Both the position numbers and the translations under genes were made by a program. Below, in pieces: positions 33,687 through 42,996 of a stretch of 64,000 nucleotides of DNA. Positions within the stretch are counted from its first letter, which is position 1, and every line of letters begins with the position of its first letter. The DNA comes from Onthovicinus sp900555545 (lineage in GTDB: Bacteria; Bacillota; Clostridia; Oscillospirales; Acutalibacteraceae): the NCBI GenBank assembly GCA_949296915.1, contig CASFPX010000002.1:1-64000 (forward strand), read 5' to 3'. Below the pieces are notes generated by a model. The model was given only the letters and a program-made list of their open reading frames with translations. It did not search any database and was not told the origin of the DNA.

Positions 33687-35423
33687 TTAGCGGCTGATAT
33701 AGTCGAGCGGATCGACACGGGTTCCGTATTTATACACTTCAAAGTGCAGGTGCGGTCCGGTGGAATTGCCAGTGCTACCGACTCGGCCGATCGCCTGACC
33801 CTTCTCCACATATTCGCCATAGCTGACCCCCAAGGAGGAACAGTGGGCATAACGGGTCTTGAGCCCGCCGCCATGGTTGATAATAATATTATAGCCGTAA
33901 TCCCCGTCGTAACCGGCATATTCTACCGTGCCGGATTCGGCCGCACGGATCACATGGCCATACGCACCGCCGCCGGAAATATCAACCCCGGAATGCAACC
34001 TGCCCCAACGATATCCGTATGGGGAAGAAATTTGATACAAACCATCTACCGGCCACGCCATGGAACCGCTGCCCTGGACAATGGTTCCGCCGGGCAGGCC
34101 CGCCACACTGCGCGTCCCGACGCTGACCTCCTCGTCGACCGGATCCTTAATGCGCTCGCGGGAGACCTCCTCCGCACTCACACGGATTCCATCCACATAG
34201 GAGACAAGCTCCGTCACCCGATCAATACCGACCTCACCCTCGCGTGTCGTCTTGGTGATCCCTTTCAGCAGGGTATCACTGTTGGTGCGTACCGTATCGT
34301 ACGGAATCTCCTCATCGCGCTGCTCCGTCTTAATGACACGCACCTGCAGGAACCGCACCTCGTTGGATACCGTGAGCACATCGCCAATATGGATCTCTTC
34401 CGTCAGGCCCGGATTCATGGCAAAGAGCTCGCTGGAAGACTTATCGTACTTCTGCGCGATTCCGGAGACGGTGTCGCCCTCCGCAACCGTATAATAGACG
34501 GCCGCTTCCTTTGTCCCGCTGATGGTGTCAAGCAGCTTGTTCGCATCCCACATGGTCTCCTCCGTATCCGGATAGAGTCCCTGAACGTACTCAACCTCCT
34601 CCACAAAATCCACTAAAGTCCCCGGATTCTGTTGGCGGACGGGCTCAAGCAGGGTATCCAGCACACGGATCGCATCCGTCTCATTACGGACTGCACACAG
34701 GAAGCTGCCATCGATATAGATCCCACAGGCGTTGGTCAGATTGTAGTCGGATGCCTCGATCAGCCTGTCCCGCAGGGTCTGTACATCTGTCAGCTTATTC
34801 TGGTCGACGATCTTGAGCGCATAGACCGGCTGGGACTTAATGACATTTTGGCTCTCTTCACCATCCATGCCGATCAGCTCATTGGCGGAGTCGCGCGCCT
34901 GCGCATAGACCGCCTCGTTGGCGATATAGCCCAAACTTTCGCCGTTATAGTTGATTTGCAGCGCAAAAGTGACGCCGCTAAAATAAGAGATTGTAGCAAT
35001 CATTACAATGCATCCGGCCACAGGGAGCAGGATATTTGCTATCCGACGGAACAAATTGCTGTACCGCTCAAGGGCCACCTTGGCATAGCGCTTATAAACC
35101 TCAGAGCGCTTTTCCCCGTCAATATCGACCGCACGGCGGATATGGCTGTGCGAAGCGCTGATATCCCGAATCAGGCGGCGCACCTCCCGGCTGCCGGCAT
35201 GCAGCCAATTGAGCGCATGGCGATCCACAAACAGCCACACCGCGTACAGCATGGTACCCACCATATATACAGGGCGCTTAAGCAGGCGCAGCAGTCTGCG
35301 ACCAAAACGCCTGGTGTAACGGCGCATCTGGATGCCGATATAGCGGATATTGCGGTACAGCCATTCGGCCCAATTGGTCCGTTCATCCGCCGGACGGCGG
35401 TGGGAGGGATGTTTCTTGGACAA
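33687..35423 (-). CDS. Membrane-anchored LysM-G5-M23 peptidoglycan peptidase, copy 1
   Basis: A 578-residue enzyme. A very basic cytoplasmic N-terminus leads to a membrane helix (about 130-155), a linker of about 170 residues, a LysM domain (YTVAEGDTVSGIAQKYDKSS), a G5 domain (about 370-445) and a C-terminal M23 domain with HSGVDISG and HLHFEVYK as zinc ligands, plus YAHCSSL. It should cleave peptide cross-links outside the membrane. The start is taken at TTG 35423 (MSKKHPSHRR), preceded by AGAGGTG; the paralogue next door also begins MS with TTG. The longer frame from 35474 has no comparable match. Confidence 0.88.
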   Translation of the reverse strand: MSKKHPSHRRPADERTNWAEWLYRNIRYIGIQMRRYTRRFGRRLLRLLKRPVYMVGTMLYAVWLFVDRHALNWLHAGSREVRRLIRDISASHSHIRRAVDIDGEKRSEVYKRYAKVALERYSNLFRRIANILLPVAGCIVMIATISYFSGVTFALQINYNGESLGYIANEAVYAQARDSANELIGMDGEESQNVIKSQPVYALKIVDQNKLTDVQTLRDRLIEASDYNLTNACGIYIDGSFLCAVRNETDAIRVLDTLLEPVRQQNPGTLVDFVEEVEYVQGLYPDTEETMWDANKLLDTISGTKEAAVYYTVAEGDTVSGIAQKYDKSSSELFAMNPGLTEEIHIGDVLTVSNEVRFLQVRVIKTEQRDEEIPYDTVRTNSDTLLKGITKTTREGEVGIDRVTELVSYVDGIRVSAEEVSRERIKDPVDEEVSVGTRSVAGLPGGTIVQGSGSMAWPVDGLYQISSPYGYRWGRLHSGVDISGGGAYGHVIRAAESGTVEYAGYDGDYGYNIIINHGGGLKTRYAHCSSLGVSYGEYVEKGQAIGRVGSTGNSTGPHLHFEVYKYGTRVDPLDYISR

Positions 35424-35582
35424 AATCGGGTCACCTCTTCGTATCAGATCACAAAAAAAATTGGTTTGTTTCAAATTCTATCAAAAATCGCCCTGCCATA
35501 GGGCTTAATTGAGTCTATACGATTTTATTATATCTTTTTTTCGTTCTTTTTTCAAGTTTTTCTCAAGATGTGGCACACCCGA

Positions 35583-35613
35583 TAAAAAGCTCCCTGCCGC
35601 AGCAGGAAGCCCC
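35583..35613 (-). terminator. Terminator after M23 copy 2
   Basis: A nine-bp stem (35589-35597 / 35602-35610) with a four-base loop is followed on the minus strand by TTTTTATC, directly past the stop codon of the second peptidase gene. Confidence 0.85.
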
Positions 35614-35615
35614 CT

Positions 35616-37328
35616 TTACGTAATATAGGGCAAGGGATTGATTCGCTCGCCATACCGGATCACCTCAAAGTGCAGGTGTGCACCGCGGGATAATTTCCCC
35701 GTGTTGCCGACGCGGCCAATCTCATCGCCCATCTCGACATACTGCCCCTCCGTGACACAGATGGAGGAACAGTGCGCATAACGGGTCTTGAGCCCTCCGC
35801 CATGGTTGATGATGACGTTGTAGCCATAATCCCAGTCATAGGTCGCGTGCTCTACAAAGCCGGACTCCGCGGCACGAATCCGGTGGCCCGTGGCCCCGCT
35901 GCCGGAGATGTCGAGCCCTCGATGCATCCCGCTGGAGCGATAACCAAACGGCGAAGAGACCTGATTCAGGCCGTCCACTGGCCAGAGCATCTGTCCCCCG
36001 CCCGACGTAATTGTACCGCCCGGGAGGCCGACCGCATAGCGTGTACCAACTGTCACCTGCTTGTCCACTGGATCCTGAATCCGCTCGCGGGAGACCTCCT
36101 CCGCGCCGATCTTCACACCATCGACATAGGAGACGAGCTCCGTCACGCGATCCAGGCCATTTTCGCCCTCACGCGTCGTCTTGCGGATACCCTTATAATA
36201 GCGGTCGCTCGCTGTCTCAACGGTGTTATAGGGGATCTCTTCTTCCCGCTGTTCTGTCTTAATCACGCGAACCTGTAAAAAGCGCACCTCGTTGGAGACA
36301 GTGAGCACCTGCCCCAGGTGGAGCTCCTCCGTCAAGTCAGGGTTCATGGCGAACAGCTCTTCGGAGGATTTGTCATACCGCTGGGCAATCCCGGAAATCG
36401 TATCCCCCGCCTGAACCGTATAATGCACCGCCTCCTGCTTGGTTCCGGTAACCGTATCGAGCAGCTTGGCGGCATCCCACATGATTTCCGGCAGATCGGG
36501 ATATACCCCCTGAACGTACTTCACATCCTCTACAAAGTCGACCAATGTACCTGGATTCTGCTGCCGGACCGGCTCAAGCATCGTATCCATCACACGGATG
36601 GCGTCCGTCTCGTTCCGGACGGCGCAGAGCAGCGCGCCATCAATATAAATCCCACATGCATCCACCAGATTGTAATCCGAAGCCTCGATCAACCGGTCAC
36701 GCAGCGTAGCTGCATCCATCAATTCACCTGGATCAATTGACCGGAGAACATAGTCCGGATATCCCTGTAGGGGAACTTCCTGCTCCTCCTGGCTCAATCC
36801 GATCAACTGATTGGCAGAATTTTGGGCCTGCGTGTACACGGACTCATCGGAGATATACCCCAAGCTCTGGCCATTGTAGCGGACTTCCAATGCCAGTGTG
36901 GCACTGCTGAAATAGCTAACTGTTGCAATCATCACCACACAGCCGGCAATGGGAAAAGCAACATGGAACAGTCTGCCAAACAGGCCTCTGTAACGCTGGA
37001 ATGCCGCCATCATATACCGGCGCAGGACTGTTAAAAACTTTTCTCCGTCAACATATACCGCCCTGTAAAAATGGGAGCGGGATGCGCTGACATCACGCGC
37101 CAGCGACCGCACATCCCCACTGGCATTACGGGCCAGGCGGCGCACCCGGCGCGCCATGAAAAGCCACATGGCGTAGAGCATGGTCCCAATCCAAAAGGCC
37201 GGTTGCTTCAACAGGCGCCAGATCCGGCGGCCAAGGCGTCTCGTATAGCGATGCAATTGGAGCCCAATATATCGAAGGAACCGTCCCGCCTCCAATGGCT
37301 CCTGACCCTTCTTCCGCTGTCTACTCAA
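35616..37328 (-). CDS. Membrane-anchored LysM-G5-M23 peptidoglycan peptidase, copy 2
   Basis: A 570-residue paralogue of the downstream neighbour with the same order: basic N-terminus, membrane helix (about residues 120-145), LysM (YTVQAGDTISGIAQRYDKSS), G5 and M23 (HRGLDISG, HLHFEVIRYG). Long stretches are identical between the two, for example around residues predicted to hold the LysM and G5 modules, so this is a tandem gene duplication. The start codon is TTG at 37328 behind GGGGGAG. A terminator separates the copies, so they can be expressed independently. Confidence 0.88.
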   Translation of the reverse strand: MSRQRKKGQEPLEAGRFLRYIGLQLHRYTRRLGRRIWRLLKQPAFWIGTMLYAMWLFMARRVRRLARNASGDVRSLARDVSASRSHFYRAVYVDGEKFLTVLRRYMMAAFQRYRGLFGRLFHVAFPIAGCVVMIATVSYFSSATLALEVRYNGQSLGYISDESVYTQAQNSANQLIGLSQEEQEVPLQGYPDYVLRSIDPGELMDAATLRDRLIEASDYNLVDACGIYIDGALLCAVRNETDAIRVMDTMLEPVRQQNPGTLVDFVEDVKYVQGVYPDLPEIMWDAAKLLDTVTGTKQEAVHYTVQAGDTISGIAQRYDKSSEELFAMNPDLTEELHLGQVLTVSNEVRFLQVRVIKTEQREEEIPYNTVETASDRYYKGIRKTTREGENGLDRVTELVSYVDGVKIGAEEVSRERIQDPVDKQVTVGTRYAVGLPGGTITSGGGQMLWPVDGLNQVSSPFGYRSSGMHRGLDISGSGATGHRIRAAESGFVEHATYDWDYGYNVIINHGGGLKTRYAHCSSICVTEGQYVEMGDEIGRVGNTGKLSRGAHLHFEVIRYGERINPLPYIT

Positions 37329-37341
37329 ATCTCTCTCCCCC

Positions 37342-38286
37342 TCACTTTACCGGCATTCCAGTCAGGAAAGAACGCTCTCCCGTCCTTTCAAATAGCCTGG
37401 TATCTCCAGAATCGACCAGGGCTGCAAACAAAGGAATCAATTGGTTTGACAGCTCTGCCGCCTTCTCAAATAGCGTTTGAAAAGCATCGTGACTCATCCG
37501 TGCGGGAGCAGCCGGATAACGCCATTCAGCCCCCCTGTCATTTAGAAAATCCCACATCTGTTCCGGCTGTGGGCAGCGCATCAGCGAGGTGGCAAACGGC
37601 CCGGCAATCCAGTAGAATGGGACCTGAAGCAAATACATCCACTTGCGCTTTGTCCCCGTGGGATCATATAAGATCTGCTGAACAGTACGCATATCGTCAA
37701 TAGATTGGGCGTACACCTCTGCGCCCCATGTTGCCCCCAACACACGCCGGGAGACCTGAGCCATCATCCGTCCGATCTCCAGCTTCATATCCTGCGGTGC
37801 GCGCAGCAGCTCCGGCACATCGAAAGTACGGGCGTCCGGCTCCCCAAGCGTGCGGTTGATCATACCCGCATCGATGTTCGCCTCGATCCGGTTGTGTACG
37901 ATAAAACCGATGTAGGGGATATGCCGGCTCTTTTTGATCGCCGCCTGCGTGGCGTAGATATATGGGTGCGCCAGGCTGTCAAGCGCATAATGCGTCAAAA
38001 AACCACATGCATAGGAGAAGGCTGCGGTATCCTTCGGGTGATCTTTTAAATAATCCGCCATAGCGGCAAAAATTTGGTTTGGACGTGCCCGATGCAGGCC
38101 GGAACTGACGCTGCGGGCGCTGCGCCCCGGCATATAGAACGGAATCAGACGGTGAAAGAGCAGTGGATCCGGCCCCTGTGCGCCGAGCAGGAAAGGTTGC
38201 TGCTCCAAACAGGCCAAACGGGAATCCGTGCGGAGCGAATCAAAAACCTGTGCCCCCAGCAGGTAGTGTGCGGCAAATGCGGGCAT
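37342..38286 (-). CDS. Zinc-dependent phospholipase C family protein (cytosolic)
   Basis: A 314-residue protein without signal peptide. The opening MPAFAAHYLLGAQV, FLLGAQGPDPLLFH and CGFLTHYALDSLAHPYIY match the Zn-dependent PLC-like family (Pfam Zn_dep_PLPC), whose His/Asp residues would bind metals. Unlike the secreted enzyme at the left end of the window, it seems to stay inside. Its role is unknown. It starts 59 bp past the ABC transporter ATPase; the intervening hairpin contains its ribosome-binding site (see regulatory entry). Confidence 0.8.
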   Translation of the reverse strand: MPAFAAHYLLGAQVFDSLRTDSRLACLEQQPFLLGAQGPDPLLFHRLIPFYMPGRSARSVSSGLHRARPNQIFAAMADYLKDHPKDTAAFSYACGFLTHYALDSLAHPYIYATQAAIKKSRHIPYIGFIVHNRIEANIDAGMINRTLGEPDARTFDVPELLRAPQDMKLEIGRMMAQVSRRVLGATWGAEVYAQSIDDMRTVQQILYDPTGTKRKWMYLLQVPFYWIAGPFATSLMRCPQPEQMWDFLNDRGAEWRYPAAPARMSHDAFQTLFEKAAELSNQLIPLFAALVDSGDTRLFERTGERSFLTGMPVK

Positions 38287-38292
38287 AAAAAA

Positions 38293-38336
38293 TCCCTCCC
38301 GGTAATGCTACTTATAGTATAGCATACCGGGAGGAA
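38293..38336 (-). terminator. Terminator hairpin that includes the next gene's ribosome-binding site
   Basis: Arms 38295-38310 and 38320-38334 pair over about 15 bp with one bulge and are followed on the minus strand by ATTTTTT, then the ATG at 38286. The GGGAGG in the downstream arm is also the Shine-Dalgarno site of the PLC-like gene. A possible promoter, TTGTCC - 17 bases - TATACT, has its -10 in the loop. Confidence 0.7.
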
Positions 38337-38345
38337 AAGGACAAG

Positions 38346-39068
38346 TTACAGAACCTTGGAGAGGAAATCACGCAGCCGAGGATTCTGCGGGTTGCCGAAG
38401 AACTGCTCCGGCGTGTTCTCCTCCTGAATATTGCCGCCGTCCATAAAGAGGACCTTGGTGGCGACCTCACGGGCAAAGCCCATCTCATGCGTGACGATGA
38501 CCATGGTCATACCGCTGTCGGCCAGTTCCTTGATGACCGCGAGCACCTCGCCGACCATCTCGGGGTCGAGGGCGCTGGTCGGCTCGTCAAAGAGCATGAC
38601 CTCCGGATTCATGGCGAGCGCGCGCACGATGGCGATACGCTGCTTTTGCCCGCCGGAAAGACTGGATGGGTAGGCATCCGCCTTCTCCTCCAAGCCGACG
38701 CGGCGCAGCAGGGCAAGCGCCTTCTCCTTTGCCTCTTCCTTGCCCATGAGCTTGTGGCGAATGGGGGCAAAAGTGATGTTGTCCATAACCTTCATGTTAT
38801 TGAAGAGGTTGAACTGCTGGAACACCATGCCCATATGCTCGCGGACCTCATTGATATCGGTCTTGCGGTCGTTGAGGAGGGTATCCTTAAACCAGACCTC
38901 GCCGGCCGTGGGAAACTCGAGCAGGTTCATACAGCGCAGGAAGGTGCTCTTCCCGGAGCCGGAGGGACCGACGATGGCGATCTTCTCGCCCTTGTTGATC
39001 TCATAATTGACGCCGTCGAGCACGACGTTATCGCCAAAGGCTTTCTTTAAATCCTTAACGCGAATCAC
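38346..39068 (-). CDS. Polar amino acid ABC transporter ATP-binding protein (GlnQ-like)
   Basis: A 240-residue cytoplasmic ATPase energising amino acid uptake. Walker A GPSGSGKSTFLR, Q-loop MVFQQFNLFNNM, signature LSGGQKQR, Walker B VMLFDEPTSALDPE and switch His VTHEMGFA are complete. I place the start at GTG 39068 (VIRVKDLKKAF, the normal family beginning) with AGGAGG upstream; the longer frame starts at an unsupported TTG. It overlaps the permease 3' end by 14 bp. Confidence 0.95.
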   Translation of the reverse strand: MIRVKDLKKAFGDNVVLDGVNYEINKGEKIAIVGPSGSGKSTFLRCMNLLEFPTAGEVWFKDTLLNDRKTDINEVREHMGMVFQQFNLFNNMKVMDNITFAPIRHKLMGKEEAKEKALALLRRVGLEEKADAYPSSLSGGQKQRIAIVRALAMNPEVMLFDEPTSALDPEMVGEVLAVIKELADSGMTMVIVTHEMGFAREVATKVLFMDGGNIQEENTPEQFFGNPQNPRLRDFLSKVL

Positions 39069-39810
39069 TCTTAGCCAGCCTCCTCTCAAACACTTTCAGC
39101 AACCGGGATAGACCGAGGACGAGCACCAGATAAATCAGCGCGACCACGATCAGCGGCATGAACATCTCAAACGTTGCCGAACGGATCCGGTCGCCGGCTC
39201 GGGTCAGGTCATTGATGGCGATGTAACCGACAATGGACGTCTCCTTGAGCAGGGTGATAAACTCATTGCCCAGGGCAGGTAAGATATTTTTGATTGCCTG
39301 CGGCAGGATGATGCTGCGCATGGTCTGTACGCGTGAGAGTCCGAGCGAACGGCCCGCCTCCATCTGGCCTCGATCCACCGAGTTGATACCGCCGCGTATG
39401 GTCTCCGCCACATAGGCACCGGAGTTGATTCCGAAGGACAGCATGGCAACAGGGACGCCGCTGTCCGCGCTGGCAAATACAACATAATACATGATCAACA
39501 GCTGTACAAGCATGGGAGTTCCGCGGATGACGGTAATGTAAATCCCGGTGATCGCATTGACAATCCGTGCAACGGCTTTTGAAAACTTGTTTGCCAGTGG
39601 ATTCTCCAGGCTGGAGGCGGAGAATACGCGGGCGATTGCCACCAGCGCGCCGATGGCGACACCGATCAGCGTGGATACCAACGCGATCAGCAGGGTGTTC
39701 CCCAGGCCGCGCAGGATCAGCTCCCAGCGGTCCTGCTGAATAAAGCAGCGGGTGAAGCTATTGACCAGATCCTGCCAGGTCTCAGAGAGCGTCAAAAGCT
39801 GGAAATTCAT
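39055..39810 (-). CDS. Polar amino acid ABC transporter permease
   Basis: A 251-residue membrane protein of the HisM/GlnP type with about five helices. The early GLGNTLLIALVSTLIG and the EAA loop EAGRSLGLSRVQTMRSIILPQA, which docks the ATPase, are clear. Second gene of a binding protein - permease - ATPase operon; the amino acid is not evident. Confidence 0.94.
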   Translation of the reverse strand: MNFQLLTLSETWQDLVNSFTRCFIQQDRWELILRGLGNTLLIALVSTLIGVAIGALVAIARVFSASSLENPLANKFSKAVARIVNAITGIYITVIRGTPMLVQLLIMYYVVFASADSGVPVAMLSFGINSGAYVAETIRGGINSVDRGQMEAGRSLGLSRVQTMRSIILPQAIKNILPALGNEFITLLKETSIVGYIAINDLTRAGDRIRSATFEMFMPLIVVALIYLVLVLGLSRLLKVFERRLAKSDSR

Positions 39811-39841
39811 GGTTCCACTCCTTTCCCTGATAAAACAGTAA

Positions 39842-39873
39842 TACGCGGCGGGGCGCTGCCGCTCCGCCGCGGA
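39842..39873 (-). other. Intercistronic hairpin between binding-protein and permease genes
   Basis: An 11-bp GC-rich stem (39844-39854 / 39861-39871) without a uridine run lies in the 88-bp gap. Such hairpins often protect the abundant binding-protein mRNA or partly terminate transcription; either is an inference. Confidence 0.6.
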
Positions 39874-39898
39874 ATAAAATGTGTATCTCTGGACTCAA

Positions 39899-40792
39899 TC
39901 AGGCCATGGAGTGTTTGTTGATGGACTCCTCCAGCGTGCCGTTGGCCTTAACTTCTGCAATGACCTCGTTGATGAGTGCCAGCAGGGAGGCGGAATCATC
40001 ACCCTTCGCGACCGCGATCGCATACTGCTCGTCAGTCTTGCTGCCGTCCGCATAAGTCAGCTCAAAAGTGGTCAGGCCAGCGTCAGGATTCTGAGCGACG
40101 AGGCTCTCCGCCGGGAGCTTGTCGATGACGACGGCATCCAGGCGGCCGTTGATCAGCTCCTGAGTCGCCTCCATGGCAGTCTTCATCTGGGAGAGCTCAG
40201 CCGGATTATCCTCCAGCACGCCATCCGCAGTTTTTGTGCCGTTTGCATCATATTCGCCATTATTGGCATTGCTAATCAGGATATCGCCCGTGGTGCCGAG
40301 CTGGACACCGACGCGCTTGCCCGCGAGATCCTCAACGGTCTTGATATCGGAGCCCGCCGGAACAATGAAATACTGGATGCTGGTGAAGTAGCTGTCGGAG
40401 AAATCAACTTTCTCCGCGCGCTCGGGCGTGACTGTCATACCGGCGACACCGATATCGGACTTACCGGTTTCAATCTCGGAGACGATGGTGTCAAAGTCCA
40501 CATCCTTAACCTCCAGCTTGACGCCGATCTTATCGGCGATTGCCTGTGCGATATCGACGTCCACGCCGACAACATTGCCGTTATCGCCGATGGTCTCGAA
40601 GGGCGGGAAGGCCGCATTGGTGGCCATGGTCAGTACGCCCGCAGCCTTAATGCGTGCAAGATGATCGCCCGTAGCGGCATTACCGCTGGGAGACGTGCCT
40701 TCTGTGTCCGTGTTTCCGCCACAGCCGGCAAAGCATCCGACCATCAGAGCACCGGCCATGATGGCCGTCATGATCTTACCGAATTTTTTCAT
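39899..40792 (-). CDS. Polar amino acid ABC transporter substrate-binding lipoprotein
   Basis: A 297-residue family-3 solute-binding protein. The signal peptide MKKFGKIMTAIMAGALMVG ends in a lipobox near C-F-A-G-C, then a Gly/Thr linker. AGVLTMATNAAFPPFE, GVDVDIAQAIADKIG and GKRVGVQLGTTGD are the typical periplasmic-binding segments. The start near 40792 was chosen because AAGGGGA precedes it; the longer frame adds 14 residues before the signal peptide. First gene of the operon. Confidence 0.93.
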   Translation of the reverse strand: MKKFGKIMTAIMAGALMVGCFAGCGGNTDTEGTSPSGNAATGDHLARIKAAGVLTMATNAAFPPFETIGDNGNVVGVDVDIAQAIADKIGVKLEVKDVDFDTIVSEIETGKSDIGVAGMTVTPERAEKVDFSDSYFTSIQYFIVPAGSDIKTVEDLAGKRVGVQLGTTGDILISNANNGEYDANGTKTADGVLEDNPAELSQMKTAMEATQELINGRLDAVVIDKLPAESLVAQNPDAGLTTFELTYADGSKTDEQYAIAVAKGDDSASLLALINEVIAEVKANGTLEESINKHSMA

Positions 40793-40852
40793 GTTTACGA
40801 TCCCCTTTTTCAAAGAGGGCGATAGTGCCCCCATATTTTATTGATTATCCTC

Positions 40853-40881
40853 ATTATACGCATCCGATCATCAAGAATCAA
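40853..40881 (-). promoter_or_regulatory. Sigma-A promoter for the amino acid ABC operon
   Basis: TTGATT and TATAAT on the minus strand are 17 bases apart, about 60 bp upstream of the binding-protein start codon. The -10 box is a perfect consensus match. Confidence 0.7.
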
Positions 40882-40915
40882 GACTTATTCATAAAAAACT
40901 GCAAACTTTGTATTT

Positions 40916-41797
40916 TTATACAGTTTCAATGTATTTTTCAACCATCCTTTGCATATCCTCGGGGAGCGGCGCTGTAAATTCCAGCCGGCGGCCCGTCACC
41001 GGATGAGTGAGCGCCACACGGGCGCAGTGCAGGGCGTGCCGGCCAATTAGTTCCTGAGAGCCGCCATACATATCATCCCCGGCCAGCGGCGTGCCCTGCG
41101 CGGCAAAGTGAACGCGGATCTGATGCGTGCGCCCCGTCTCCAGCCGGATGCGCAGCAGCGAGAGGCCATGCCCTGTACCCAAACTCTCCCACTGCGTCAC
41201 GGCGCGGAGACCGCCGGCGCCCACGGCGCGCAGCGTCTTCATCGGATCCGGCCGGATGATCGGGGCATCGATCACACCTGATCCCACATACACGCCCTGT
41301 GCGATTGCGAGATATTCTTTCTCCGCCCGTCCGTTGAGCCGGGAGGCAGCATACCGGTTGAGGGCGCAGACACAGACGCCGGACGTATTCTTATCCAAGC
41401 GCCCGACAGCATGGACCTCCGGCGCACGGCCATGTGCAAGCTGATAGGCGATTACACCGTTGATGAGCGTGCCCTCCGGATGGTTATGGGAGGGGTGCAT
41501 GGCAATGCCAGCACGCTTATCCACCACCAGCAGATCCTCATCCTCGTACAAGATATCAAGTGCCATCGGCGTGGGCGCACTCTCCCCCGGCGCATCGTCG
41601 AGCGTGAGAACCAGGCGGTCCCCCGCCGCCAGAATGGTGGAGGTACGCGCACGCTCTCCGTTAAGCCGAATCCCCTCCGGCTTAAACTTGATACTGCGGA
41701 TGATCCGTGTGGAGAGGTGGACATGTTCTTTTAAAAAATAATAGACCGCCGCACCGGCGAATTCCTCAGGGATTGTCAGTTCGAGTATTCGGGCCAT
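40916..41797 (-). CDS. RluA family pseudouridine synthase
   Basis: A 293-residue RNA-modifying enzyme. An S4-like N-terminal domain (STRIIRSIKFKPEGIRLNGER) precedes the catalytic domain: VDKRAGIAMHPS, the catalytic Asp in VGRLDKNTSGV, LETGRTHQIRVHFA and LTHPVTGRRL. It would isomerise uridines in rRNA or tRNA; sequence alone does not say which. It stands between the amino acid transporter and the aminotransferase. Confidence 0.93.
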   Translation of the reverse strand: MARILELTIPEEFAGAAVYYFLKEHVHLSTRIIRSIKFKPEGIRLNGERARTSTILAAGDRLVLTLDDAPGESAPTPMALDILYEDEDLLVVDKRAGIAMHPSHNHPEGTLINGVIAYQLAHGRAPEVHAVGRLDKNTSGVCVCALNRYAASRLNGRAEKEYLAIAQGVYVGSGVIDAPIIRPDPMKTLRAVGAGGLRAVTQWESLGTGHGLSLLRIRLETGRTHQIRVHFAAQGTPLAGDDMYGGSQELIGRHALHCARVALTHPVTGRRLEFTAPLPEDMQRMVEKYIETV

Positions 41798-41841
41798 GTG
41801 CAGCGGTACCTCATTTCGTATTATTCTATTTTTAGTATACC

Positions 41842-42912
41842 TTATTTGACCTCAACTGTCCAGCCAAATTCATCCGGAATCCGACCCCACTGGATACCGG
41901 TCAAGGTATCATACAGCTTCTGAGAGACCGGTCCGATCTCGCCGTTGTTGATGGGCATGATGTCATCCTTCCAGCGCAGCTCGCCGATCGGGGAGATGAC
42001 GGCGGCGGTTCCGCTGCCGAATGCCTCCTCCAGCTTACCGGCCTTGGCGGCGTCTGCCAGCTCCTGGATGCCAACGCGGCGCTCCGTGACCTTCATGCCC
42101 CAGGATTTGAGGATCTCGATGCAGGACATCCGGGTAATTCCGCTCAGGATGCTCCCCTGGAGTGCGGGGGTGAGGATCTCGCCATCCACCTTGAAGAAGA
42201 CGTTCATGGTGCCGACCTCTTCCACATACTTGCGCTCCACGCCGTCCAGCCAGAGGACCTGGGTATAGCCGATTTTTTCCGCCTCATCCTGCGCCTTGAG
42301 GGATGCGGCATAGTTACCGCCTGTCTTGGTGAAGCCCATGCCACCCTTGACCGCACGGACATACTCGTTCTCGACATAGATCTTGACCGGATTCAGCCCC
42401 TCGGGATAATAAGCACCCACGGGCGAAAGGATAATGCAGAACAGCAGATGCTTTGCCGGGTGGACGCCCAGATGCGCATCCGTCGAGAAGATGAACGGGC
42501 GGATGTAAAGCGAGGTGTCCTTCGCCGTGGGGATCCAATCCTTATCGACCTTGACAAGTTCTTTGACCGCCTCTACGCCAAAGGCCTCATCGATCGGCGG
42601 GATGCACAGGCGGTCATTGGACACGTTCAGGCGGGCCATATTCTTATCCGGACGGAATAGCAGGATCCGGCCGTCATCGGCACGGTAGGCCTTCATCCCC
42701 TCAAAAACCTCCTGCCCGTAGTGCAGGCACATGGCAGAGGGATCCAGCTCAATCGGACCATAAGGGACAATGCGCGGATCGTGCCAGCCCTGCCCCTCGT
42801 CGTAATTCATCAAAAACATGTGATCGGTAAAAATCTGGCCAAAGCCGAGCTTACTCTGATCTGCCGGCTTCGCCTTTGGATGCTGTGTCAGCTCCACTCT
42901 GATTTTTTCCAT
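41842..42912 (-). CDS. ilvE: Branched-chain amino acid aminotransferase
   Basis: A 356-residue PLP enzyme (BCAT, fold IV) that transaminates Leu, Ile and Val. LHYGQEVFEGMKAYR, VKGGMGFTKTGGNYAASL with the PLP-binding Lys, GTMNVFF and the C-terminal FGSGTAAVISPIGEL match long-form BCATs of this size. The ATG at 42912 has GGGGAG eight bases upstream and is preferred over the GTG three codons earlier. No T-box leader is visible in the 75 bp upstream. Confidence 0.95.
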   Translation of the reverse strand: MEKIRVELTQHPKAKPADQSKLGFGQIFTDHMFLMNYDEGQGWHDPRIVPYGPIELDPSAMCLHYGQEVFEGMKAYRADDGRILLFRPDKNMARLNVSNDRLCIPPIDEAFGVEAVKELVKVDKDWIPTAKDTSLYIRPFIFSTDAHLGVHPAKHLLFCIILSPVGAYYPEGLNPVKIYVENEYVRAVKGGMGFTKTGGNYAASLKAQDEAEKIGYTQVLWLDGVERKYVEEVGTMNVFFKVDGEILTPALQGSILSGITRMSCIEILKSWGMKVTERRVGIQELADAAKAGKLEEAFGSGTAAVISPIGELRWKDDIMPINNGEIGPVSQKLYDTLTGIQWGRIPDEFGWTVEVK

Positions 42913-42996
42913 AACAGACACTCCCCTGTTTTTTAATCTGGGATCATTATGGCACAGACAGTGTCAAAACAATGTTAACCCTGATACAATTTTACA

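Noticed and set aside
39881..40825. 314-residue plus-strand open frame
   Set aside because: Antisense to the amino acid binding protein gene, whose signal peptide, lipobox and family motifs are clear.
42913..42996. T-box or other leader before ilvE
   Set aside because: The upstream gap is too short and contains no T-box sequence or specifier stem.
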